Assembly (NCBI RefSeq): GCF_001998825.1
Contig: NZ_MLHG01000013.1
Coordinates: 1 to 64,000 of the forward strand
Length of the DNA stretch: 64,000 bases
Direction: 5' to 3'
Origin: Rodentibacter mrazii
GTDB lineage: Bacteria > Pseudomonadota > Gammaproteobacteria > Enterobacterales > Pasteurellaceae
The notes below the pieces were generated by a model that saw only the letters and a program-made list of their open reading frames with translations, was not told the DNA's origin and ran no database searches. The translations under genes and the position numbers were made by a program. Shown here piece by piece: positions 56,849 to 64,000 of the stretch. Position 1 is the first letter of the stretch. Every line of letters begins with the position of its first letter.

Positions 56849-57859
56849 ATGAGTGCCTTAGAAAAAAATAAATCCTTTGATCTTTTAAAACAAAATGCGA
56901 TCTATTTTGTGCTACTAATTTTACTCGGTATTATCATTGCACAAGATCCAACTTTCTTAAACCTTATCAATTTTAGTAATATCCTCACCCAATCCTCCGT
57001 GCGTTTGATTATCGCCTTAGGTGTGGCAGGGTTATTGGTAACACAAGGTACAGACCTCTCTGCCGGTCGTCAGGTTGGTTTGGCCGCTGTAATTTCTGCA
57101 ACTATGTTGCAGTCTATGGAAAATATGAACCGTGTTTTCCCTGATTTAGGTGAAATCCCAATTCCTGTTGTAATCCTAGCCGTTTGTGCCGTAGGCGCTG
57201 TTATCGGCTTAGTTAATGGCTTAGTCATTGCCTATCTAAATGTCACGCCGTTTATTGCCACTATGGGAACAATGATCATCGTTTATGGTTTCAACTCCCT
57301 TTATTATGATGCAGTAGGTGGCTCACCTATCGCTGGTTTTAATGAAAACTTTTCTACATTCGCACAAGGATTCTTCCGAATCGGAACCTTTAAACTTTCA
57401 TATATTACGATTTACGCAGCTATTGCATCATTTTTAGTGTGGATAATGTGGAATAAAACCCGTTTTGGTAAAAACATCTTTGCTATTGGTGGAAATCCGG
57501 AAGCTGCAAGAGTATCCGGTGTAAACGTTGCTCGTAATCTTGTTATGATTTATATCATTGCGGGAATGTTCTATGCTTTCGGTGGTATGTTAGAAGCCGG
57601 TCGAATCGGTTCTGCAACTAACAATCTAGGGTTTATGTATGAATTGGATGCTATTGCAGCCTGCGTAGTTGGCGGTGTATCATTTGCCGGAGGTGTGGGT
57701 ACAGTAATTGGCGTAGTTACCGGTGTTATCATCTTTACCGTAATTAACTATGGTTTAACCTATATAGGCGTAAACCCTTATTGGCAATATATCATCAAAG
57801 GTAGCATCATTATTTTAGCCGTCGCAATAGATTCCTTAAAATACGCGAAGAAAAAATAA
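56849..57859 (+). CDS. mglC: galactose ABC transporter permease MglC
   Basis: 336 residues, the same length as in E. coli, with about ten helices. Family motifs LLVTQGTDLSAGRQVGLAAV, TPFIATMGTMIIVYG and the EAA-like region GGNPEAARVSGVNV are present. Closes mglBAC; the terminator follows 13 bases later. Confidence 0.97.
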   Translation: MSALEKNKSFDLLKQNAIYFVLLILLGIIIAQDPTFLNLINFSNILTQSSVRLIIALGVAGLLVTQGTDLSAGRQVGLAAVISATMLQSMENMNRVFPDLGEIPIPVVILAVCAVGAVIGLVNGLVIAYLNVTPFIATMGTMIIVYGFNSLYYDAVGGSPIAGFNENFSTFAQGFFRIGTFKLSYITIYAAIASFLVWIMWNKTRFGKNIFAIGGNPEAARVSGVNVARNLVMIYIIAGMFYAFGGMLEAGRIGSATNNLGFMYELDAIAACVVGGVSFAGGVGTVIGVVTGVIIFTVINYGLTYIGVNPYWQYIIKGSIIILAVAIDSLKYAKKK

Positions 57860-57871
57860 CAAAACAATAAT

Positions 57872-57907
57872 AAAACAAACCGCACTTTTAGTGCGGTTTG
57901 TTTTATT
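57872..57907. terminator. mglBAC terminator
   Basis: A 15-bp stem AAAACAAACCGCACT/AGTGCGGTTTGTTTT with a TTT loop, then ATT. USS core in both arms. Confidence 0.9.
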
Positions 57908-57934
57908 AAACTGAAGTAAGAAAGCCGTTTTTCA

Positions 57935-58228
57935 TTACCAATGATGATAACCTCTGTAATAACCAAATCCGATGCTTGGCACAATAACAGGTGCACGTTG
58001 GTAAATAACTTTCTGACGACTATCACTAGCATTCATTTTAATCGGATCAGAAATATCCTTTGCCGCTCTCGCTTTTTGTTCGGCAGTTACCGTGTTACCA
58101 CTGGCTACACGAGCCTGATATTCTTGTACGGTTTTCATATCATAGATGCCCGAATCCTGCTGTGCGGGGGGGTGAGAACTACAAGCGACAAGAAATAATG
58201 CTGAACATATCATTAATAATTTTTTCAT
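57935..58228 (-). CDS. small lipoprotein of unknown function
   Basis: 97 residues with a lipobox LFLVAC (acylated Cys near residue 16) after a basic start MKKLLM. The mature part is polar with a TAEQKARAAKDIS helix and an unusual aromatic/Gly ending GFGYYRGYHHW. A run of seven C on the coding strand (58166-58172) lies just after the lipobox (SSHPPAQQ) and could slip. Its ATG overlaps the stop of the upstream secreted-protein gene (ATGA). No family recognised. Confidence 0.75.
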   Translation of the reverse strand: MKKLLMICSALFLVACSSHPPAQQDSGIYDMKTVQEYQARVASGNTVTAEQKARAAKDISDPIKMNASDSRQKVIYQRAPVIVPSIGFGYYRGYHHW

Positions 58229-58785
58229 TTTTTACCCTTTTTGCAGACCATTTTATCCAAAAGTTGTTTATTGCTATCCACCTTATCTTTAATAGTTTGC
58301 TTTGTTTGACTTTCTTCCCGCTCACGAATTTCCTTCTCTAATTGAGGGTTATTAATGACGTAAACAGGCACATACTGCACATTTTTAGGTTCATTTTTCC
58401 GATAAAGCGAGGCCGCCATAATTCCACCATAGTACTGGCTATCATCATTCGGTTTTATGTAATTATTCGTAGAGTTTGTAAAATCTACTCCATTATTTCC
58501 CTCAAAACCATTACATACCCCCTCACCTGATACAAAAACACTTCTGGAAGAAAAATCTTCATTTACCATATATACTTCAAACTCAACACTATTAGCTAAA
58601 TTTTTTGCATCTTGCGCTGAAGTAGTCGGATCTAAAACTCCTCGTTCTTTAATATGAATATAACGAGTGAACTTTTTTTGAGCATCGCCTTCTTTTTCCC
58701 CTGCAATCGTTTTTGCACTAGAAAAAGCCGATAAAGGCAAGAAAGATAATATAGAAAAACATAAGAGATAAGTATAATATTTCAT
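58225..58785 (-). CDS. secreted protein of unknown function, partner of the lipoprotein
   Basis: 186 residues with a signal peptide (MKYYTYLLCFSILSFLPLSA, cleavage near SAFSSA). The mature chain contains exactly two Cys (GVCNG and MVCKK), possibly one disulfide, and a charged C-terminal helix (EKEIREREESQTKQTIKDK). The ATG at 58785 is preferred because AGGA is correctly spaced; ATG 58791 is too close to it. It overlaps the lipoprotein gene by four bases, so both are probably made together and act in the periplasm or at the outer membrane. I recognise no family. Confidence 0.75.
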   Translation of the reverse strand: MKYYTYLLCFSILSFLPLSAFSSAKTIAGEKEGDAQKKFTRYIHIKERGVLDPTTSAQDAKNLANSVEFEVYMVNEDFSSRSVFVSGEGVCNGFEGNNGVDFTNSTNNYIKPNDDSQYYGGIMAASLYRKNEPKNVQYVPVYVINNPQLEKEIREREESQTKQTIKDKVDSNKQLLDKMVCKKGKK

Positions 58786-58801
58786 ATTCATCCTTATATT
58801 A

Positions 58802-59194
58802 TTAATAAGTTTGATAGAATTCTATAGGTAAACCGTCCGGATCTTTGCAGAAAGTATACTGCATTCTAGTTAATTTATCGACCCTGACAGATTCACAGGA
58901 AACACCCTTATTAGTTAAATAAGAAATACATGATTCCATATTTTTAACTTTAAACGCCAGATGGCGTAAACCACAAGCCTCCGGATAATTTAGCCTTTTG
59001 GGTGGATTTGGAAAGGAGAAAAGTTCAATTTTACTCCCATCAGGAAATTCTAAATCTAATTTATAACCGCCACGTTCAACCCGATAAGTTTCAGCAATAA
59101 CTTTTGCCCCTAAAATTTCTGTATAAAACAGCTTAGAACGAATGTAATCTGAAACAATGATTGCAACATGATGAACACCTTCAATTTCAAACAT
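58802..59194 (-). CDS. VOC-family protein, YaeR/GloA2-like
   Basis: 130 residues, a single glyoxalase/bleomycin-resistance fold. Metal ligands VHHVAI at the start, EFPDGSKIELFSFPNPP, CGLRHLAFKV in the middle and PDGLPIEFYQ at the end, matching E. coli YaeR closely. The reaction is unknown; the SMU1112c/YaeR subgroup is conserved. It lies two bases after ccmI but need not take part in cytochrome maturation. Confidence 0.88.
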   Translation of the reverse strand: MFEIEGVHHVAIIVSDYIRSKLFYTEILGAKVIAETYRVERGGYKLDLEFPDGSKIELFSFPNPPKRLNYPEACGLRHLAFKVKNMESCISYLTNKGVSCESVRVDKLTRMQYTFCKDPDGLPIEFYQTY

Positions 59195-59196
59195 AA

Positions 59197-60114
59197 TTAA
59201 TTTTTTTCCGGTGTAATACTTTTTGATTTTTCCTGTTCTTGAATTTCTAACGCATCACGTGCCGCCCGAATACTTTTTTCAATTAATACTACCCGCTCAT
59301 CATCTTTCGGCATTAAACGTAACATCATCGCCCAAGTTACTGCCGCCATTTTATAATCTTCCGTTTCAAAATAACGAAATGCCAATAAACTTAATGCCTC
59401 AATATTGCTATGATCTTTGCGGATAACTTCTCGTAATAAATCACTGCCTTTTAGTTTATCCGTCGTGTCTTCTGAAAACATTAATACACGGGCATAGCCC
59501 AACTTATATTGCAAATTATCAGGCTCAAGTTTATTTGCTTTTTGATAGCTGTCGAATGCTAAACGGGCATCACCTAAATTCATACCAATTTGTCCCAACA
59601 ACCACCATTTTTTTGCATCTTGCGGATTTTTCTGTAAATCTATACGAAGTGCGGTAGAAAATTGTTGCATTTCACTATCAGAAAGAGGATTCGTCTCTTC
59701 TTCTTTCATTCGATCATAAAAATAAGGCAATTTTGCATAAGTCTGCTCTAACATTGATTCTGCCTGCCAAGATCCAACCATAAAGTAACTTGTCCCTGCA
59801 ATAATCCCGATTGCCAACACCCCTGAAGCAAACCAAATTTTGCCGTAGGACTTTTCACTTTGGATGTTTTTTTCTTCCTGATGGGGGACATCATCCAATA
59901 AGGTTTTCTGTAATTCTTGTTTAAGTAATTCTACATTTTCCACCAACCCTTGAGCATCATCTTGCTCAATTTCTTGCAGTCGTGAAAAATAAAGCGCCTT
60001 ATTCAGTTCATCACGTTTTTGTTCATTTTTTGTTTTAAACTGGCGCAACAAAGGATAAAAACAAATTAACGCTACTAACAACGTAATTGCGACTAAACTT
60101 AATGCAAAACTCAT
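59197..60114 (-). CDS. ccmI: cytochrome c maturation protein CcmI (TPR)
   Basis: 305 residues. N-terminal membrane helix, a coiled-coil cytoplasmic loop (residues ~25-80, KRDELNKALYFSRLQEIEQD), a second helix (IWFASGVLAIGIIAGTSYFM), then a periplasmic TPR region (WWLLGQIGMNLGDARLAFDS, ALSLLAFRYFETEDYKMAA). It presents apocytochrome to CcmF/H. In E. coli this part is fused to CcmH; here it is a separate gene abutting ccmH. Confidence 0.9.
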   Translation of the reverse strand: MSFALSLVAITLLVALICFYPLLRQFKTKNEQKRDELNKALYFSRLQEIEQDDAQGLVENVELLKQELQKTLLDDVPHQEEKNIQSEKSYGKIWFASGVLAIGIIAGTSYFMVGSWQAESMLEQTYAKLPYFYDRMKEEETNPLSDSEMQQFSTALRIDLQKNPQDAKKWWLLGQIGMNLGDARLAFDSYQKANKLEPDNLQYKLGYARVLMFSEDTTDKLKGSDLLREVIRKDHSNIEALSLLAFRYFETEDYKMAAVTWAMMLRLMPKDDERVVLIEKSIRAARDALEIQEQEKSKSITPEKN

Positions 60115-60579
60115 CTATTCATCCTTTTGATTTAATAATTCCGCTAAACGTGCATTTTCTTCTTCCGTTAAAACAGAGTCGTTTCTGACCGCACTTTGCT
60201 TTTTAGGTTTTCGTTGCAATAGGAAAAAAATGCCGAATAATATGAGAAATAATGGGGCAATCCATAAAATTAAGGTGCTTGACGTCATCGGTGGTTCATA
60301 GGTCACAAAATTACCGTACCTTGCCACCATATATTCCACGATGTCATTTTTTGACTTCCCTTCTTGTAGCAACTCAAATACTTTGTTACGCATATCTACT
60401 GCTATCGTTGCATTAGAATCCGCAATATTGTTATTCTGGCATTGTGGGCAGCGCAAAGACTGTGCAAGCTGGTGGTAATCGCTTTCTTGCTGCTGCGAGC
60501 CAAAGTTCAGAGCATCAATGGCGGAAAATGCCACTGAGCTAAATAAAAGTGCGGTTAAAAAAAGCCCTAATTTTTTCAT
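60115..60579 (-). CDS. ccmH: cytochrome c maturation protein CcmH
   Basis: 154 residues with a signal peptide ending near VAFSA, the redox motif RCPQCQNNNIADSNA and one C-terminal membrane helix (STLILWIAPLFLILFGIFFLL). It reduces the CXXCH thiols of apocytochrome c. It corresponds to the N-terminal half of E. coli CcmH (NrfF-like) and overlaps ccmG by four bases. Confidence 0.94.
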   Translation of the reverse strand: MKKLGLFLTALLFSSVAFSAIDALNFGSQQQESDYHQLAQSLRCPQCQNNNIADSNATIAVDMRNKVFELLQEGKSKNDIVEYMVARYGNFVTYEPPMTSSTLILWIAPLFLILFGIFFLLQRKPKKQSAVRNDSVLTEEENARLAELLNQKDE

Positions 60580-61124
60580 TGTGATTGCTCCGCGAGTTTG
60601 TCATAAATCGGTTTCAAAGTTTCCAACCACACTTTTTCGTTTACATCTCCGGCTAAACGATAATGAATAATGCCCTTACCATCCACAATAAAAGTTTCCG
60701 GCGCACCATATACCCCCAAATCCAAACCAAAAGATCCTTTATCATCTTTCAACACAACTTGATAGGGATTACCTAAATCCTTTAGCCACTTTATTGCTTT
60801 TGCCGAATCATCTTTATAGTTCAACCCAATAATACTCACGCCTTGTTGCGCAAGTTTATTTAAGTATTGATGCTCTGCGTAACAGGTTGGACACCAAGTC
60901 GCCCATACATTCAGCAAAATCGGTTTGCCTTGTCGGAATAACGCATCATCATAGGTCTTATTTTCAAAGAGTTCCGTTAACGTTTTCACTGGAATCGGTT
61001 TGCCAACCAATGCAGACTCCAAAGCTTTGATATCTTCACCTTGAGCATTACGGTTAAGTTGCACTAAAAAGGCAATAACCACCGCTAAAAAGAGAACAAG
61101 GGGAATCAATAATTTTTTTTTCAT
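60576..61124 (-). CDS. ccmG: thiol:disulfide interchange protein CcmG/DsbE
   Basis: 182 residues: an N-terminal anchor helix and thioredoxin fold with active site WATWCPTCYAEH. The acidic and Gly-Val-Tyr-Gly-Ala-Pro-Glu segment (GVYGAPETFIVDGKG) is characteristic of DsbE. It passes electrons from DsbD to CcmH. A gap of 129 bases separates it from ccmF, unusual in this tight operon. Confidence 0.95.
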   Translation of the reverse strand: MKKKLLIPLVLFLAVVIAFLVQLNRNAQGEDIKALESALVGKPIPVKTLTELFENKTYDDALFRQGKPILLNVWATWCPTCYAEHQYLNKLAQQGVSIIGLNYKDDSAKAIKWLKDLGNPYQVVLKDDKGSFGLDLGVYGAPETFIVDGKGIIHYRLAGDVNEKVWLETLKPIYDKLAEQSQ

Positions 61125-61253
61125 TTCTACCGCTCTTTTAAGTAAATACCGTTTCTTGTTGAAAAGCTAAAGAGAAGAGGTTAATTACGCCATCTTTTCC
61201 AAGTACTTCCATTTTCTTAAGGAAGATCAAAAAGAATCACTATTGGAAATAAA

Positions 61254-63200
61254 TTATTTTTTTAATAATTTACTAAACCGATAACGTCTATCAAACATAC
61301 ACAACAAACCACCTAATGCCATAAACACGCCGCCAATCCAAATCCAGCGGATAAAAGGTTTGTAATACAAACGCAACGCCCACGAATTATCATCGAGTTT
61401 TTCACCGAGTGCCACATATAAATCACGGGTTAAACTACCATCGATGGCTGCCTCTGTCATTGACATACGACTCACCGTGTAAAAACGTTTTTCAGCGTAC
61501 AGTGTCGCTTCCGGTTTTCCGTCTTTTGTAATATCAATCTGCGCTTTGCCTCCAATGTAGTTAGGACCATTGGCATCACTGATACCGGAAAATTTGAAAT
61601 CGTAATGACCGATCTGCGCACTATCCCCCACCTGCATCCGCACATCACGTTCCACACTAAAATTTTGGCTAAAAGCAATGCCCCATACTGACATTGCTAC
61701 GCCTAAATGTGCAAACAACATTCCCCAATGGGAACGGGACAATTTACGCACGCCGACAAAAAATGATTCACGGTGAGTTGCCCGTTGTTGCAATTCGTAA
61801 AGTGCAAGCAACAAGATGATTATCGTCATCATTGAACCAAGAACAGAACTTACCGTAATTTTATCTTGTAAGATATAAGGTAAAACAAACCCCATAACCA
61901 GCATGATAAGAACACTGATTACAACGGGCATTCTAATCGCCGAGAATTGATCCCGCCGCCATTTTACTAAGGGTCCAATACCAAGCAATAATGCAAACGG
62001 TGTCATAATGATCAAGAACATTTGATCAAAAAACGGCGCACCGATTGAAATTGTTCCTAAGCCCAACTGCTTATGCACCAACGGTAGTAATGTGCCTAAG
62101 AACACCACACAAAGTGCGGTCATTAATAGAATATTATTTAATAACAGCATACTTTCACGAGAATAACGTTCTGCATTATCACGTGAACGAATTTGGCTCC
62201 CCTTGTAGGCATAAAGCGCAAGAGATCCGCCAATAACAATAACAAGATACGCCAAAATATATAAACCGCGTGTCGGATCAGAAGCAAAAGCATGAACAGA
62301 GACCAAAATCCCCGAACGCACCAAGAACGTGCCAAGTAAACAAAGAGAAAAAGCTAAAATTGCGAGGAGTACCGTCCAAGCCTTAAATGAACCACGTTTT
62401 TCTGTCACTGAAAGAGAATGAATTAAAGCTGTGCCGGCTAACCAAGGCATAAAGGACGAATTTTCAACCGGATCCCAGAACCACCAACCGCCCCAACCGA
62501 GTTCATAATACGCCCACCAAGAACCGAGTACGATACCAAGCGTTAAGAATACCCATGCAGCAAGGGTCCAAGGTCGAGACCAACGAGCCCAAGCGGAATC
62601 AAGTTTACCGGTCATTAAAGAGGCAATCGCAAAGGCGAAGGCGACAGAGAAACCGACATACCCCATATAAAGTAGCGGCGGGTGGAAAATCAATCCCACA
62701 TCTTGCAACATCGGGTTAAGTTCTTTTCCATCCACAGGAAAATCAGGGAAGGTACGTGTGAATGGATTTGACGTAAATAAAACAAATAATACGAAACCCA
62801 CGCTGATAATTCCCATAATGCCAAGGACTCTCGCCGCAGCTTCTTGAGGTAAATGTTTACTCAACAGCGCCACCGCCGCAGACCAAAGGGCAAGCAACCA
62901 AATCCAAAGCAATAATGAACCTTCATGAGAACCCCAAACAGCGGATAAACGATAACAAATCGGCAAAGTACTGTTAGAATTGTTCACCACATATTGCACA
63001 CTGAAATCATTGACGGCAAATAAATAAAATAGCGCAACAAAGGCAATAGTGAGACTGACAAACAATCCATAAGTCATTGGTCGAGCCAATGTCATTAATT
63101 GGGTACTCCCCTTCTCTGCCCCCCATAATGGAAAAATTGCGAGCATTAACGACACGGCTAGACTCAAAGCAAGTGCATAATTTCCGATTTCAGCGATCAT
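61254..63200 (-). CDS. ccmF: heme lyase subunit CcmF
   Basis: 648 residues with about 14-15 helices. The heme-handling WWD domain is clear ([21 protein letters not shown]), with flanking His residues in HEGSLLLW and [11 protein letters not shown], and a large periplasmic loop before the last helix. CcmF with CcmH/I attaches heme to apocytochrome c. Its start overlaps the ccmE stop. Confidence 0.97.
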   Translation of the reverse strand: MIAEIGNYALALSLAVSLMLAIFPLWGAEKGSTQLMTLARPMTYGLFVSLTIAFVALFYLFAVNDFSVQYVVNNSNSTLPICYRLSAVWGSHEGSLLLWIWLLALWSAAVALLSKHLPQEAAARVLGIMGIISVGFVLFVLFTSNPFTRTFPDFPVDGKELNPMLQDVGLIFHPPLLYMGYVGFSVAFAFAIASLMTGKLDSAWARWSRPWTLAAWVFLTLGIVLGSWWAYYELGWGGWWFWDPVENSSFMPWLAGTALIHSLSVTEKRGSFKAWTVLLAILAFSLCLLGTFLVRSGILVSVHAFASDPTRGLYILAYLVIVIGGSLALYAYKGSQIRSRDNAERYSRESMLLLNNILLMTALCVVFLGTLLPLVHKQLGLGTISIGAPFFDQMFLIIMTPFALLLGIGPLVKWRRDQFSAIRMPVVISVLIMLVMGFVLPYILQDKITVSSVLGSMMTIIILLLALYELQQRATHRESFFVGVRKLSRSHWGMLFAHLGVAMSVWGIAFSQNFSVERDVRMQVGDSAQIGHYDFKFSGISDANGPNYIGGKAQIDITKDGKPEATLYAEKRFYTVSRMSMTEAAIDGSLTRDLYVALGEKLDDNSWALRLYYKPFIRWIWIGGVFMALGGLLCMFDRRYRFSKLLKK

Positions 63201-63721
63201 TTGTTGCCTTCTTGTTTCTCTTGACGATCTCGTGTACTTTCGCCTTTCAAATCAGCTTCATCTACACCCATCGGTTTATGCACCTTTTGCATTTTTTCGC
63301 CTAATTCAGGCGGTACATAATTTTCGTCGTGCTTCGCCAACACTTCAGTGGCAGTCAATACCGTTGGTTCGGTTAATACCCCTTGTGCAACAATACCTTG
63401 TCCCTCACGGAAAAGATCAGGTAAAATCCCTTCATATTCAACAGAAATTGCAGGACCGATATCATTCAAATCAAAGCGCACTTTTAAACTTTTCGGATCA
63501 CGTTCTACCGTACCTTCAACCACCATTCCACCAACTCGGATACGCTGACCGACTTCCGGTTTTTGATTCGGATTATTATCTTTACCCAAAATCACTTCCG
63601 ATGGGGTGTAGAATAAATCAATATTCTGACGCAACGCATACAGTACCAAGCTACTTGCAATCGCAATACCAACTACAACAAAAATAACTAATTTAAGTCT
63701 GGATTTACGTCTCGGGTTCAT
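63197..63721 (-). CDS. ccmE: heme chaperone CcmE
   Basis: 174 residues: one anchor helix and an OB fold. The heme-binding His lies in [12 protein letters not shown], the invariant H-x-x-x-Y motif. [17 protein letters not shown] and [17 protein letters not shown] match the family. Overlaps ccmF and ccmD by four bases each. Confidence 0.96.
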   Translation of the reverse strand: MNPRRKSRLKLVIFVVVGIAIASSLVLYALRQNIDLFYTPSEVILGKDNNPNQKPEVGQRIRVGGMVVEGTVERDPKSLKVRFDLNDIGPAISVEYEGILPDLFREGQGIVAQGVLTEPTVLTATEVLAKHDENYVPPELGEKMQKVHKPMGVDEADLKGESTRDRQEKQEGNK

Positions 63722-63924
63722 AGTGTGTTTCCTTTATTATTAGCTTGTTGTAAGCGAGCTTCACGTTGGGTTTCACGCAACACATTTTGCAAAATAGTTT
63801 TACGTTGTTTGAAACTTTGTATGATCAGCGCAACAATCGACACCAAACTAATGCCATAAGATAGCCATACGTAAAAACCGTAGCCACCCATATCAAAAAA
63901 ATCACTCCAAGTTTGGAAAAACAT
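63718..63924 (-). CDS. ccmD: heme exporter accessory protein CcmD
   Basis: 68 residues with one membrane helix ([20 protein letters not shown]) and a basic, Arg-rich cytoplasmic tail. The N-terminal [12 protein letters not shown] is typical of CcmD. It helps release holo-CcmE from CcmABC. Confidence 0.92.
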   Translation of the reverse strand: MFFQTWSDFFDMGGYGFYVWLSYGISLVSIVALIIQSFKQRKTILQNVLRETQREARLQQANNKGNTL

Positions 63925-63950
63925 TTTTATTCCTCTTAAAAAATATAAAA

Positions 63951-64000
63951 CTATTTACTACAATCCTTTGCTAACGCCTTAACCCACGGGCGTTTTGCAT
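63951..64000 (-). CDS. ccmC: heme exporter CcmC, C-terminal end (partial)
   Basis: Only the last codons are in the window: a frame reading KRPWVKALAKDCSK and a TAG stop at 63951. The RPWV ending and position directly upstream of ccmD identify CcmC. The rest lies beyond the right edge. Confidence 0.8.
   Translation of the reverse strand, partial: AKRPWVKALAKDCSK

Noticed and set aside
61138-61212. 24-codon frame between ccmG and ccmF
   Set aside because: Too short and without a good ribosome site to annotate; kept only as a note in the gap finding.

Overview
The window comes from a Pasteurellaceae chromosome of the Haemophilus/Aggregatibacter type. The 9-mer AAGTGCGGT, the Haemophilus-type DNA uptake signal sequence (USS), occurs dozens of times on both strands, often as inverted pairs that double as terminators. 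Base composition is AT-rich, and gene content and order match this family and the enterics. I cannot name the species from sequence alone.

Layout. (1) 1-120: promoter and leader of an rRNA operon reading leftward out of the window. (2) 236-5950: a DUF5718-like protein, birA, then guaB and guaA with a HAD phosphatase gene between them; a PurR-type operator lies between birA and guaB. (3) 6302-16978: one 3,558-residue trimeric autotransporter adhesin with a YadA-type head, a long repetitive stalk carrying six collagen-like modules, and a YadA anchor. (4) 16979-18300: a decayed small locus and an intact XRE regulator. (5) 18346-24600: xseA, roxA and rnfH overlapping, a half-size EamA transporter, pth-ychF, a uracil-DNA-glycosylase-like protein and two gene remnants. 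(6) 24633-31554: an NCS2 purine permease behind a PurR-type box, yjjPB, yfjD, ypjD and ffh, bracketed by two copies of a MITE-like palindromic element. (7) 31686-40131: a small Cys-tailed protein behind a perfect FNR-type site, an AEC permease, a YgjV-like protein, metR-azlC-azlD, a CRP-type-site-controlled yjiH-yjiG-M20 peptidase operon, and a Gcr-like membrane protein. (8) 40343-49392: tesB and a DUF455 ferritin-like protein, then the envelope cluster mlaFEDCB-ibaG-murA and corC-lnt. (9) 49519-57859: galactose catabolism and uptake, with galTKM divergent from galS-mglBAC and CRP- and GalS-type sites between and upstream. (10) 57935-64000: a secreted protein/lipoprotein pair, a YaeR-like VOC protein, and the cytochrome c maturation operon from ccmC (cut by the right edge) to ccmI.

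How parts work together. The gal/mgl block imports galactose through MglBAC and feeds it to GalM, GalK and GalT; galE is not in the window. The PurR-type boxes link GMP synthesis and purine uptake. The mla genes, murA, lnt and corC form a typical envelope-maintenance neighbourhood. The ccm genes attach heme to periplasmic cytochromes.

Most of the window is conserved core genome. The least ordinary parts are the giant adhesin with recombinogenic repeats, the decayed locus beside it, the MITE pair, the FNR-linked Cys-tailed protein, the yjiHG-peptidase operon, and the unexplained secreted protein/lipoprotein pair. I saw no tRNA, CRISPR array, intact insertion sequence or prophage.
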